A stretch of DNA of 64,000 nucleotides from Natranaeroarchaeum sp042663585 (GCF_042663585.1 NZ_JBHTAN010000006.1:62001-126000), one strand, 5' to 3'. Shown: positions 34,005-43,048, counted from the stretch's first letter. Translations and numbers: made by a program. The notes: generated by a model from the sequence alone, not told the origin.

Positions 34005-34664
34005 ATGGAGTACCCCGAGTTTCCTGCGCGTATCGACCACACCGTACTCGGCCCGGAAACGACCGTCTCGGACGTCTACCGCGTCCTCGACGAGGCCGAG
34101 GAGTTCGGGATGAACGCCTGTATCCCACACTGCTACGTCACGGAGGCGACCGAGTACGCGCCATCGGTCAGGCTCGTCACCGTCGTCGGCTTCCCGCACG
34201 GCCAGACCTCGACAGAGAGCAAGGTCCAGGCGGCGACTACTGCGGCCAGACGCGGTGCCGACGAGATCGATGTCGTCGCGAACATCGGTCGACTGAAAGC
34301 CGGCGAGGACGACGCCGTCCGTCAGGAAATCAGCGAGATCGTTGCCGGCGTTACGGTACCGGTGAAGGTGATCGTCGAGGCGGCGCTTCTGAGCGATGCC
34401 GAGCGCGACCGGCTTTCGGAACTCGTGGTCGAGGCGGACGCCGACTATCTGAAGACCTCGACTGGCTTTGCCCCGGTCGACGGTGAAACGGGGGCGACGA
34501 TCCCGGACGTCGAGGCGATGAGCGAGTATCTCCCGGTCAAAGCAAGCGGCGGGATCGGCAGCTACGAGGAAGCGCTGGCGTTCGTCGAGGCCGGCGCTGA
34601 ACGGATCGGTGCGAGTAGCGGAAAAAAGATCGCGACCGAATATCGGCGCTCGGCCGATCAGTAG
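34005..34664 (+). CDS. deoC: Deoxyribose-phosphate aldolase
   Basis: Splits 2-deoxyribose 5-phosphate into glyceraldehyde 3-phosphate and acetaldehyde, ending deoxynucleoside catabolism. The 219 residues form a TIM barrel: IDHTVLGPETT, VKVIVEAALL, YLKTSTGFAP with the Schiff-base lysine (about 150), and VKASGGIGSYEEAL with the second conserved lysine. The 85-base gap to the divergent R15P isomerase gene holds a shared promoter region. Together with the nucleoside phosphorylase it closes a purine/pyrimidine nucleoside salvage set whose products enter the gap-pgk steps nearby. Confidence 0.94.
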   Translation: MEYPEFPARIDHTVLGPETTVSDVYRVLDEAEEFGMNACIPHCYVTEATEYAPSVRLVTVVGFPHGQTSTESKVQAATTAARRGADEIDVVANIGRLKAGEDDAVRQEISEIVAGVTVPVKVIVEAALLSDAERDRLSELVVEADADYLKTSTGFAPVDGETGATIPDVEAMSEYLPVKASGGIGSYEEALAFVEAGAERIGASSGKKIATEYRRSADQ

Positions 34665-34667
34665 CGA

Positions 34668-36623
34668 TCAGTTGCGGTAGCGGGCGAACAGGGCAACAGC
34701 GAGCAGCGAGAGGACGGCGGCGAGCGGCCCGAAGCCGGGCAGCGAGTCGTCGCCTTCCTCGGCGTCTTCTTCCTCATCCATGCCCGAGTCGGACTGTGCA
34801 CCGAGGAACTCCTCGGCGGCCTCGGTGTCCATCTCGTTGAAGTCGCGGTCCCAGTCACCGTTCATGAAGACCTCCGTCTCGTCGTCGGCGACGGAGAGTG
34901 CGCGAACGTCGCTCTTCTCGGCGTCCGCACCGACGAGACCGTCGACGCGGACGTGGACACCCATCGTGTCATCGTCTTCGAGAGCGCCCGCGATCTGGGT
35001 CACTTCGTTGCCGCCGAAGGCGGCGTCGATCTCGTCGGTCAGCGCTTCCATGTTGTTGAACTTCGCGCCGGCCTCGATCTCGACGGTTTCGCCGTCGACG
35101 TTGGCTTCCATGGCGGCAATCTCGAACTCGGAGTCTTCGAGATCAGTGAGGAACTGGTTCATCTCCGGGCCGGTGCTCGGATCCTGCATGGCCGACTCCA
35201 TCATGGAATCGACCGCCTGCTGGACGAGTTCTTCCTGCTCGATTTCGAGGGCCATGTCGGCGACGAGCGCGTCGTTGTCGTCGATCTCGGCGTTGAGATC
35301 GACCGTCACGTCGCCCACCGTCCCGTTCATATCGCGGTCCTCGAGTTCGTCGACGTAGTCGCTCCAGTTTTCAGTGTCGGCGCTGAGCGAGAGCGCGACT
35401 CGATCGTAGTCGGTATCCTGGGATTCGTAGGTCGCCGACCACTGGTAGTTCTGGCCCAGATCAGCGGCCTGCTGGGCGTCGACCGTGTCCTGGAACTGCT
35501 GGATCTGCTCTTCGAGCTCCTCGTCCTCGATGGTGTCGAGTAGCGTCATCGACTCGTCGACTGCGCCTTCGAGGTTGCTCAGTTCGATGTTCCAGTCGGC
35601 GGTCAGCGTCGAACCGGACTGCTCGGCGGCGAACTCCATCGTATCGACTTCGACGTCGACGAGGCTCTGTGCGAGCGCGTCGGCTTCGCTCTGGTCGAGG
35701 TCGAGTTCGGGGTCCTCCGCGAGGGCGGTTGCAATCTGGTCAACGAGGCCCTCCTCGATGTTCTCATACTCGACGGTGTAGCTGATGTCGAGGTCGCCCT
35801 CACCGTCGGCGGTCTCGGTGTAGTCGTAGCTGTTGATCGTGATCTCGCTGGAGCCGCCGAACTGCTCACCGATCATGCCGTACTGTTGTTCGAGCGTTTC
35901 CTGCGCGGCGGCTTCGGTCTCCCAACTGCCGGTCTGGAACTGGCTGACGATCTCGTCCTGAGTCACGTCGACCGTGTAGCCGCTGTCGGTGTCAGAGACG
36001 CTCACGTCGTAGCTGAACTCGCCGGGCTGGACCGTGTTCCACTCGGCCGTGACGTTACCGGTCGTCGAGAACGTATCCGGCGTCACGCTGGCATCACCGG
36101 TCGTCTCGAAGCTCTGGAAGTCCTGTGTCTCCTCTCCGGATTCGACAACCGCTTCGAGGTTTGCATCGAACTCGCTGTTCTCCGACGTCTGCTCGCCGTA
36201 GACGTCGAGACTCAGGTCTTCGACTTCTTCAGGGCTTTTCGTCTGGAGGTTCCCCTCGCCGAAGAATCGGTCCTCTTCGAGAACGAGCGACAGGCCGCCG
36301 GTGGCGTTCTCGTCGAGTTCTTCCTGACCGGGTTCGGCGACGATCAGCGTGTGTGCAAGGCCCTCGCTGACGTGCATCCCGAGGTCGAGTGTAGTTATAT
36401 TGTTGTTACCTCCGTCGTCCTGGTAGACGAGCACGGCGTTGCCGTCCTCGTCGACGTAAATCTCGTCCGCTGGCTCGACGTCCTCATCGAGTTCTTGACT
36501 GTCGATACTGGCGTCGGCTGCCGCCGCAGGGGCGGCGGCAGCAACCGTCCCGCAAAGCATCACTGCGACGAGTAACACGGCGGTTACCGCGTTACCCTGG
36601 AGGGTCAACGATTTTCTGCTCAT
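34668..36623 (-). CDS. Secreted surface protein with PGF-CTERM anchor
   Basis: Exported protein of 651 residues with a Sec-type signal (about 1-37, TAVLLVAVMLCGTVAAAAPAAAA). The very acidic outer domain has no family I recognise; it has several beta-rich repeats of similar length around residues 230-520 (for example the YTVEYENIEEGLVDQ and YDRVALSLSADTENW segments). The C-terminus is LPGFGPLAAVLSLLAVALFARYRN: a PGF motif, a helix and a basic tail, which archaeosortase A recognises to replace the helix by a lipid anchor. An acidic stretch lies just before it. ATATAAATA about 30 bases upstream indicates a leaderless promoter. Confidence 0.88.
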   Translation of the reverse strand: MSRKSLTLQGNAVTAVLLVAVMLCGTVAAAAPAAAADASIDSQELDEDVEPADEIYVDEDGNAVLVYQDDGGNNNITTLDLGMHVSEGLAHTLIVAEPGQEELDENATGGLSLVLEEDRFFGEGNLQTKSPEEVEDLSLDVYGEQTSENSEFDANLEAVVESGEETQDFQSFETTGDASVTPDTFSTTGNVTAEWNTVQPGEFSYDVSVSDTDSGYTVDVTQDEIVSQFQTGSWETEAAAQETLEQQYGMIGEQFGGSSEITINSYDYTETADGEGDLDISYTVEYENIEEGLVDQIATALAEDPELDLDQSEADALAQSLVDVEVDTMEFAAEQSGSTLTADWNIELSNLEGAVDESMTLLDTIEDEELEEQIQQFQDTVDAQQAADLGQNYQWSATYESQDTDYDRVALSLSADTENWSDYVDELEDRDMNGTVGDVTVDLNAEIDDNDALVADMALEIEQEELVQQAVDSMMESAMQDPSTGPEMNQFLTDLEDSEFEIAAMEANVDGETVEIEAGAKFNNMEALTDEIDAAFGGNEVTQIAGALEDDDTMGVHVRVDGLVGADAEKSDVRALSVADDETEVFMNGDWDRDFNEMDTEAAEEFLGAQSDSGMDEEEDAEEGDDSLPGFGPLAAVLSLLAVALFARYRN

Positions 36624-36771
36624 GCATCCTGAGTGTCTCTTTGGCCGGTATTTATATTTTCGGCTCTTATATTGATTATAAATACTTGTTACTCACGATA
36701 CTGAGACGGGGCAGTGAGACGGTTGCTTTCGTCGTGCTTTTGCCGTCGGAGACGCTATCAGTGGTACTGAG

Positions 36772-38079
36772 ATGGCCCGCTACCACATCGAGACGTACGG
36801 TTGTACGTCGAACAGGGGTGAGAGCCGAGCGATCGAGCAGAAACTGCGGGACGCGGGTCACCGCCCGGTCGACGGTCCCGAAGCCGCGGACGTCGCGATC
36901 ATGAACAGCTGCACGGTCGTCGAGAAAACCGAGCGCAACATGATCCGCCGGGCCGAAGAGCTAGAGGCAGAGACCGCCGACCTGATCATCACTGGCTGTA
37001 TGGCCCTCGCCCAGGGAGAGGAGTTCGAGAGCGAAGGGATCGACGCGCGCGTCCTCCACTGGGACGACGTGCCGACCGCGGTCGGCAACGGCGAGTGTCC
37101 GACGACGACCGTCGGCACCGAACCGGTGCTCGACGGCGTTATCGGCATCCTACCGATCGCTAGAGGCTGTATGAGCGACTGCTCGTACTGCATCACGAAA
37201 CACGCGACCGGCAAGATCGATTCGCCGCCGGTCGAGGAGAACGTCGAAAAGGCGCGGGCGCTCGTCCACGCGGGCGCGAAAGAGATCCGCGTCACCGGCC
37301 AGGATACCGGCGTTTACGGCTGGGACGAGGGCGAGCGGAAACTGCACGTCCTGCTGGAACGGATCTGCACCGAGATCGACGGCGAGTTCCGGGTCCGGGT
37401 CGGGATGGCCAACCCGAAGGGGCTTCACGGTATCCGCGAGGAACTGGGAACCGTCTTCGCCGAGCACGACGAACTGTACAACTTCATCCACGCGCCGGTC
37501 CAGAGCGGGTCGAACGACGTGCTGGGCGATATGCGCCGCCAGCACCAGGTTAGCGAGTTCGTCGAGACCGTCGAGACCTTCGACGAGTATCTCGACGAGT
37601 GGACGCTTTCGACGGACTTCATCGTCGGCTTCCCGACCGAGACGGACGAGGACTACGAGCAGACGATGGAACTGTTCCGGGAGATCCGCCCGGAGAAAGT
37701 AAACGTCACCCGCTTTTCCAAGCGACCGAATACCGACGCCGCGGAGATGGACGGTCTCGGCGGCACGCTCAAAAAGGAACGCTCGAAGGAGATGTCGGAG
37801 CTAAAATACGAGATCGTGGGCGAGGCCTACGACTCGATGGTCGGCGAGCGTCGGGACGTGCTCGTCGTCGAAGAGGGAACCAACGACTCGGTGAAGTGCC
37901 GGGACGGCGCGTACCGCCAGATCATCGTCCAGAACGCGAGCGAGCACGGTCTCACTGTCGGCGAGTTCACCACCGTCGAGATAACCGGGCACAACACCGT
38001 CTACGCGCTGGCCCATCCGGTTCACCCGGTACCGGCGAGCGGGGGTCCGGGCGAGGACCGCCGTAGCCGAGGGGCTTAG
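36772..38079 (+). CDS. tRNA N6-threonylcarbamoyladenosine methylthiotransferase (MtaB/CDKAL1-type)
   Basis: Radical SAM enzyme that adds a methylthio group to t6A37 in tRNA. In 435 residues: an N-terminal UPF0004 domain with three iron-sulfur cysteines (YGCTSNRGE, NSCTVVEKTE, TGCMAL), the radical SAM motif RGCMSDCSYC (C-x3-C-x2-C) at about 132-141, and a C-terminal TRAM domain ending near residue 420. The archaeal/eukaryotic (CDKAL1-like) subtype is indicated by the short ETYGCTSNRGE start. It precedes a DnaJ-domain gene by 24 bases. Confidence 0.93.
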   Translation: MARYHIETYGCTSNRGESRAIEQKLRDAGHRPVDGPEAADVAIMNSCTVVEKTERNMIRRAEELEAETADLIITGCMALAQGEEFESEGIDARVLHWDDVPTAVGNGECPTTTVGTEPVLDGVIGILPIARGCMSDCSYCITKHATGKIDSPPVEENVEKARALVHAGAKEIRVTGQDTGVYGWDEGERKLHVLLERICTEIDGEFRVRVGMANPKGLHGIREELGTVFAEHDELYNFIHAPVQSGSNDVLGDMRRQHQVSEFVETVETFDEYLDEWTLSTDFIVGFPTETDEDYEQTMELFREIRPEKVNVTRFSKRPNTDAAEMDGLGGTLKKERSKEMSELKYEIVGEAYDSMVGERRDVLVVEEGTNDSVKCRDGAYRQIIVQNASEHGLTVGEFTTVEITGHNTVYALAHPVHPVPASGGPGEDRRSRGA

Positions 38080-38103
38080 GGGGATCGAGGGCCTAACACG
38101 CCT

Positions 38104-38604
38104 GTGAACCGCCAGACGATCGGGTACGCGCTCGTCTTCGTGTTCGGGCTAATGGCAGCCCTCCAGACGGCTCTCGCGATCCGCTACAATCTCTTTTTCT
38201 TGCTCATTGCTGGCCTGTTCGCCCTATCGGCGTATCTGATCTGGTATCACGTCTCCGGTCTGATGGAGCGCCGCGTTCGGCAAGGTGCGGCCACCGGGGG
38301 GCAAACCGGACCCCGGGGTGGGTTCGGCGCTGGACCACGCGAACAACGGTTTCGCGAGGCCCGCCGGGGTCCGTCAGGAAACGCCGGCGGAACCGATTGG
38401 ACCCGTCGAGCACCGACCAGTACCGAGGGCCCGACCCCTCGGGAGGCCTATCAGATCCTCGACCTCGGCACCGACGCCGACGACGCGGAGATCCGGAAGG
38501 CCTACCGTGAGAAAGTAAAATCCGTCCACCCGGACACGGCGGACGGTGACGAAGAGGAGTTCAAACGCGTGACGAACGCCTACGAGCGACTGACCGAGCA
38601 GTAA
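38104..38604 (+). CDS. Membrane-anchored DnaJ-domain protein
   Basis: A 166-residue protein with an N-terminal membrane segment of two helices (about 7-50), a Gly/Arg-rich middle and a C-terminal J domain (about 108-165) containing the HPD tripeptide (KSVHPDTADG) needed to stimulate Hsp70 ATPase. It would recruit DnaK to the membrane. The GTG at 38104 is the only start that includes the first helix. It lies 24 bases downstream of the methylthiotransferase gene and is probably cotranscribed. It is not full-length DnaJ, as it lacks the zinc-finger and substrate domains. Confidence 0.88.
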   Translation: MNRQTIGYALVFVFGLMAALQTALAIRYNLFFLLIAGLFALSAYLIWYHVSGLMERRVRQGAATGGQTGPRGGFGAGPREQRFREARRGPSGNAGGTDWTRRAPTSTEGPTPREAYQILDLGTDADDAEIRKAYREKVKSVHPDTADGDEEEFKRVTNAYERLTEQ

Positions 38605-38668
38605 TCCGGCCCGCATCGTCCCCATCCGAGAGCAAGGAATATGTGCCCGGAGAGACACCCTCCGGAAG

Positions 38669-39376
38669 ATGGACGAGGACGCCTCGACACCTGAAACGGA
38701 TGGAGACCCGTCGACTCGCCACCTGTCGCCGTCCGAGCGGATCGAAGAGGTCGCAAGCGTCGTCAGCCACGACCTCCAGAACCCGCTCACGATCGCGGGC
38801 GGCTATCTCGCCCGCGCTCGGAGTGACGGCGACGACGAGTCCTTCGAGCACGTCGAGGACGCGCTCGACGAGATCCGCGCGATCAGTGACGATGTCGTCG
38901 ACCTCGCACGACTCGGCCAGCCAGTTCAGGAGACTCGACCGACCGATTTCGGCGCAGTCGTCGACTCGTGCTGGCGCGAGTGCTCCCCAGGGGCCGGTGA
39001 ACTCGTCATCGACGAAGCCGACCCGATCGAATCTGACCGGAACCGGGTCCGTAGCTTGCTCGAACGATTGTTCGACAACGCGGTCCGCCACGGCCCCGCG
39101 GACGCCACAGTCTCCGCCGGCACTACCGAGGAGGGCTTTTTTGTCGCCGACGACGGCCCCGGCGTTCCCGATGGCGAGTACGACGCAGTTATCGAGGCGG
39201 GCTACTCGACGGTCCAGCAGCGGCCCGGACTGGGACTCACGATTGCCCGCGCCATCGCTGAGGCTCACGGCTGGTCGCTTTCGCTGTCCGAAAGTGCGGG
39301 GGGAGGACTTCGGGTCGATATCACCGGCGTCGACCATGTCAGCCAGCAGACACTGCGCGATGATGTGCGGACATAG
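38669..39376 (+). CDS. Soluble sensor histidine kinase core
   Basis: A 235-residue kinase with only the dimerisation/phosphoacceptor and ATPase parts. The H box is HDLQNPLTI with His34; the HATPase domain (about 95-230) shows the N box RLFDNAVRHG, the G1 box VADDGPGVP and the G2 box RPGLGLTIA. No PAS, GAF or membrane segment precedes it, and no response regulator is next to it, so it must get its input from a partner protein or by N-terminal contacts. This short form is common in haloarchaea. The signal is unknown. Confidence 0.88.
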   Translation: MDEDASTPETDGDPSTRHLSPSERIEEVASVVSHDLQNPLTIAGGYLARARSDGDDESFEHVEDALDEIRAISDDVVDLARLGQPVQETRPTDFGAVVDSCWRECSPGAGELVIDEADPIESDRNRVRSLLERLFDNAVRHGPADATVSAGTTEEGFFVADDGPGVPDGEYDAVIEAGYSTVQQRPGLGLTIARAIAEAHGWSLSLSESAGGGLRVDITGVDHVSQQTLRDDVRT

Positions 39377-39443
39377 ATCGGTGGGCGCGTAGAGGTGCGA
39401 GACGCTCTCTCCCCGCTCGTGTATCGGGTGTTCTCCCCGAATC

Positions 39444-39480
39444 GTGCCATGGCATGGCACAGCGAAGGCTTTTATTCGCT
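39444..39480 (+). promoter_or_regulatory. Stacked inverted repeats over the GTPBP1-like gene promoter
   Basis: A perfect inverted repeat GTGCCATG-G-CATGGCAC (39444-39460) is followed directly by a second one, AGCGAA-N8-TTCGCT (39461-39480), whose spacer contains the TATA-like ctttta. The ATG is 19 bases beyond. A factor bound to either dyad would touch or cover the TATA box, so this looks like an operator. The regulator is unknown. Confidence 0.5.
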
Positions 39481-39498
39481 GTCACCTAACGAGGCGGT

Positions 39499-41118
39499 AT
39501 GAGCCCGGACCGGGCCGTGCTCGAACGGGCAATAGAGCGCGGCGAGCGGGAAGGCGGCAGCGTCGAATTCAAAGAGCGGTTGAACCGCGAACTCCATCTG
39601 GTCGACGGCCGGCGAGAGAGTCTGGCCGCACAACTTCGACACCGCGTCCTGTCGGGAGACGGCGAGGCGACCTACGTCGTCGGCGTCACCGACGACGGCG
39701 GACTCGCGGGAATCTCGCCCGACGAGTTCTCCGAGACGATGGATGTGCTCTCACTGCTGGCTGAGGAGGCCAGCGCACACATCGACGAGGTCCAGACGTG
39801 GGGTATCGAGCCAAGCGGCGACGCCGACACCGGTCTCGTCGGCGTCGCGACGATCAGCGAGGGGGCCATCCTCGACACCGACGACAGCCATATCGTCGTC
39901 GGGACGGCGGGCCACGTCGACCACGGCAAAAGCACGCTCGTCGGATCGCTCGTGACGGGGCAGGCCGACGACGGCGAGGGGGGAACGCGAAGCTATCTCG
40001 ACGTTCAGCCCCACGAGGTCGAGCGGGGTCTCTCGGCGGACCTCTCCTACGGCGTCTACGGCTTCGACGAGGAGGGGCCGGTGCGGATGGACAACCCCAA
40101 CCGGAAGACAGACCGGGCGCGGATCGTCGAGGAGTCCGAGCGGCTGGTCTCCTTCGTCGACACGGTGGGCCACGAGCCATGGCTCCGAACGACGATTCGC
40201 GGGCTCGTCGGCCAGAAACTCGATTACGGCCTGCTTACCGTCGCGGCCGACGACGGCCCGACGAAGACGACACGCGAGCATCTCGGCGTCCTGCTGGCGA
40301 CCGAACTGCCGACCATGGTCGCCATCACGAAGGCCGATATCGTCTCCGACGAGCGCCTGGCCGAGGTCGAACGCGAGGTCGAGCGGATGCTCCGGGACGT
40401 CGACCGGAGCCCGCTCAGGGTCGAGCGCCACGGCATCGACGCCGCCATCACCGAGATCAGCGAGACTGTCGTTCCGGTCGTCACGACGAGCGCGGTGACC
40501 AAACACGGCATCGACACGCTCGACGAACTGTTCGAGCGGCTTCCGAAGACCGCCGGCGAGGACGGCGATTTCCGGATGTATATCGACCGCACCTACAGCG
40601 TCACCGGCGTCGGCGCGGTCGCCTCCGGGACGATCATGTCCGGCACCGTCGAGGCTGGCGACGAACTCCTGCTCGGCCCGATGGGTGACGGAAGTTTTCG
40701 CGAGGTGGAGGTCCGCTCTATCGAGATGCACTACCATCGCGTCGACGAGGCCAAAGCGGGCCGGATCGTCGGCATCGCGCTCAAGGGCGTCGAGGAACGC
40801 GAGATCGAGCGCGGGATGGCCCTGTTGCCACGGGAGAGCAATCCCGACCCGATCCGGGAGTTCTCCGCCGAGGTGATGGTGCTCAATCACCCAACGAGCA
40901 TCGACGACGGCTACGAACCGGTCGTCCACGTCGAGACGATCAGCGAGGCCGCCGTGTTCCACCCCGACGGCGGCACGCTTCTGCCAGGCGATACCGGCAC
41001 CGCACGCATCCGGTTCAAGTTCCGGCCGTACCTGATCGAAGAGGGCCAGCGCTTCGTGTTCCGTGAGGGACGAAGCAAAGGTGTCGGCACCGTGACGGAC
41101 GTCAAGCCGGAACAATAG
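39499..41118 (+). CDS. GTPBP1-like translational GTPase
   Basis: A 539-residue GTPase related to eukaryotic GTPBP1/GTPBP2 and to EF1A. The G motifs are clear: G1 GHVDHGKST (about 138-146), G3 DTVGHE, and G4 ITKAD. Domains II and III follow (RTYSVTGVGAVASGTIMSGTV and the RIRFKFRPYLIEEGQRFVFREG end). The N-terminal 135 residues, including VEFKERLNREL and the YVVGVTDDGGLAGI segment, resemble a Schlafen/AlbA-type domain; this precedes the GTPase in archaeal members. The role is probably in translation or ribosome rescue, as inferred from the eukaryotic relatives. Confidence 0.88.
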   Translation: MSPDRAVLERAIERGEREGGSVEFKERLNRELHLVDGRRESLAAQLRHRVLSGDGEATYVVGVTDDGGLAGISPDEFSETMDVLSLLAEEASAHIDEVQTWGIEPSGDADTGLVGVATISEGAILDTDDSHIVVGTAGHVDHGKSTLVGSLVTGQADDGEGGTRSYLDVQPHEVERGLSADLSYGVYGFDEEGPVRMDNPNRKTDRARIVEESERLVSFVDTVGHEPWLRTTIRGLVGQKLDYGLLTVAADDGPTKTTREHLGVLLATELPTMVAITKADIVSDERLAEVEREVERMLRDVDRSPLRVERHGIDAAITEISETVVPVVTTSAVTKHGIDTLDELFERLPKTAGEDGDFRMYIDRTYSVTGVGAVASGTIMSGTVEAGDELLLGPMGDGSFREVEVRSIEMHYHRVDEAKAGRIVGIALKGVEEREIERGMALLPRESNPDPIREFSAEVMVLNHPTSIDDGYEPVVHVETISEAAVFHPDGGTLLPGDTGTARIRFKFRPYLIEEGQRFVFREGRSKGVGTVTDVKPEQ

Positions 41119-41168
41119 AACGCTCCCATCGCGGGCGAGAACGCGACAAGAGCAGCGCGAATCTGGAG

Positions 41169-42377
41169 TCAGGCCGCGGCGAGCGACCCGAACTTGTCCG
41201 CGGCGGTTCGGGTTCCCTTCGCGATCAGTACGTCACCTGCCTCCAGGGTCTCTTCTGCATCCGCGACGAGCAGCCACCCCTCGTCCGGCCGTCTGATCGC
41301 GATGACGCTCATCGTCACGTCGGTATCCGGGACGCCCTCGGTGATCTGCGTCCCCGCGAGCGCGCTCCCCGGTTCGACCGTGACCCGGGCGAGAATCTCG
41401 TCGCTCTCCTGCATCGCCGCCTCGACGACCGGATGGACGTCGATATCGCGGCGGACGCCCTCACTGATCTCCAGCGCGGCGTCGCTGATCACCTCGGTAC
41501 TGATACCCAGTCGGATCAGTCCGCGAAGCGATACCGGGTCCTCGGCGTCTTTCGCGGCCCGGAGCGTCCACGCCTCGAAGCGGGACTGCAAGGCGTCGAC
41601 CTCGATCTCCAGATTGTGGACCTCCTCGGCCAGTTCGGCGTTGTCGAACAGGATACTGCCGTAGGCCAGATCGACCGCCAGTTCGCTCAGGTTCTTCATG
41701 TGGATGATCGATCCGACGGCGCGTTCGAGGTCGTCGACCTCCGGTTCTTCGAGTGCTGGCTGGCTGTACGTCTCGCCGGTCGCGATCTCGTAGACGTCCT
41801 CGATCGACTGTGCGGGTCCGCGCATGATCACCACGTCGCCGGCCTCGATAGTCGTCGTCGGGCCGGGGCTCATGTTCCAGTCATCTCCGCGGCGGATCGC
41901 GATCACACGAACGCCGGTCCTGGACTCCAGATCGATCCCGTTGAGCGTCCGATCGACGTACTCGGAGTCGGCATCGACGGTCCCGCGCACGAGCGTCTCG
42001 ACGGCCTCGGGCAGCGCTGCACGCATCGCTTCCGGGAGCCCCATCTCTTCGAGGACGATCTTTGCGATGTCGCCCGTCGCATTGCTGATCTTCTCGGCAC
42101 CGCTGACCACGCCCATCACCGGCGCGAGCATCTCCGTGTCCCTCGGGTTGCGCGCGGCCATCATCAGGCTCATCCGCGCACGCATCTTGAGCACGTCCAT
42201 CTTCTCTTCGAGTTTCAAAACCTCGGCGGCGATGTCCTGGCTCTGGTGGAGCACGGCGGAGTACGAGAGGTCGATGAGCAGTTCCGACGTGTCTTTCATC
42301 TCGACGAGCACGTCCTTGACGCTCACCGGTTCGTACTTGATCGATTGCGACGAGACGTCGCCCTCGTTCGGTCCCAT
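41169..42377 (-). CDS. Double PhoU / TrkA-C domain regulatory protein
   Basis: A 402-residue soluble protein with two copies of a PhoU-like helical domain followed by a TrkA-C (RCK_C) ligand-binding domain; the RCK_C copies read TGVRVIAIRRGDDW ... VVIMRGP and TDVTMSVIAIRRPDEGW ... DVLIAKGT. This combination is associated with potassium- and magnesium-channel regulation. It is divergent from the split MgtE pair 98 bases away, which strongly suggests it controls that transporter. The ATG at 42377 (MGPNEGDVSS) is chosen because the conserved sequence begins shortly after it. Confidence 0.88.
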   Translation of the reverse strand: MGPNEGDVSSQSIKYEPVSVKDVLVEMKDTSELLIDLSYSAVLHQSQDIAAEVLKLEEKMDVLKMRARMSLMMAARNPRDTEMLAPVMGVVSGAEKISNATGDIAKIVLEEMGLPEAMRAALPEAVETLVRGTVDADSEYVDRTLNGIDLESRTGVRVIAIRRGDDWNMSPGPTTTIEAGDVVIMRGPAQSIEDVYEIATGETYSQPALEEPEVDDLERAVGSIIHMKNLSELAVDLAYGSILFDNAELAEEVHNLEIEVDALQSRFEAWTLRAAKDAEDPVSLRGLIRLGISTEVISDAALEISEGVRRDIDVHPVVEAAMQESDEILARVTVEPGSALAGTQITEGVPDTDVTMSVIAIRRPDEGWLLVADAEETLEAGDVLIAKGTRTAADKFGSLAAA

Positions 42378-42475
42378 AGATTGCGCTACTCGGCCTGCCA
42401 GTAAAGAGTTTGTTACGCTTGCGTGGTACTCGTCGCTATACAGTTTTATGAAGGTACGGCCAGCGTCTAGGAACA

Positions 42476-43048
42476 ATGCCGGGCCAGGAAACGGCGGTCG
42501 ATGTATACAAACAATCACTGCCCGTAATCCTCGTCAGTCTCGTCGCCGGACTCTTTGCGGGGACGATTCTCGGGACGGATGCGATGCGCGAGGGAATCGC
42601 GAGCGTGCCCGGACTGTTGTTACTGCTCCCAGCCTTTCTGGCCACCCGCGGCGGCGTGTACGGCTCGCTCGGCGCGCGCCTCTCCAGTGGGCTTCATCAG
42701 GGGCTCATCGAGCCGTATTTCACGCGCGACAAACGTGTCACGAACGCGATTGTGGCCTCCTTCGTCAACGGAATGACCGTTTCGCTGTTCATCGCCGTCA
42801 TCGCCTTCCTCGTCCTCATGATGCTGGGGCGATCCGGGAGCCTCATCGAACTCGTCGGGATCATGCTGATCGCCGGCTTTCTCAGCGCGGTCACGATGCT
42901 TGGCGTACTCCTGACAGTCATCTTCGTCGGCTATCGGCGCGGACTCGACCCCGACAACGTGATCGGTCCCGTGGTGACGACGGTTGGTGACGTCTTCGGC
43001 GTCCTCTTCTTGCTGGTCGGCGTCTATCTAATGAGGCTGATACTGTGA
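42476..43048 (+). CDS. MgtE/SLC41-type divalent cation transporter, first half
   Basis: The 190-residue product is a single MgtE membrane domain with five helices and no N-terminal cytosolic CBS region. The family motif is in PGLLLLLPAFLATRGGVYGSLGARLSSGLHQG and VVTTVGDVFGVLFLLVGVYLM. The second half is encoded by the next gene, whose GTG overlaps this stop by four bases (GTGA). Together they would form the ten-helix pseudodimer that single-chain MgtE-like proteins need. The PhoU/TrkA-C gene is divergent upstream. Confidence 0.9.
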   Translation: MPGQETAVDVYKQSLPVILVSLVAGLFAGTILGTDAMREGIASVPGLLLLLPAFLATRGGVYGSLGARLSSGLHQGLIEPYFTRDKRVTNAIVASFVNGMTVSLFIAVIAFLVLMMLGRSGSLIELVGIMLIAGFLSAVTMLGVLLTVIFVGYRRGLDPDNVIGPVVTTVGDVFGVLFLLVGVYLMRLIL

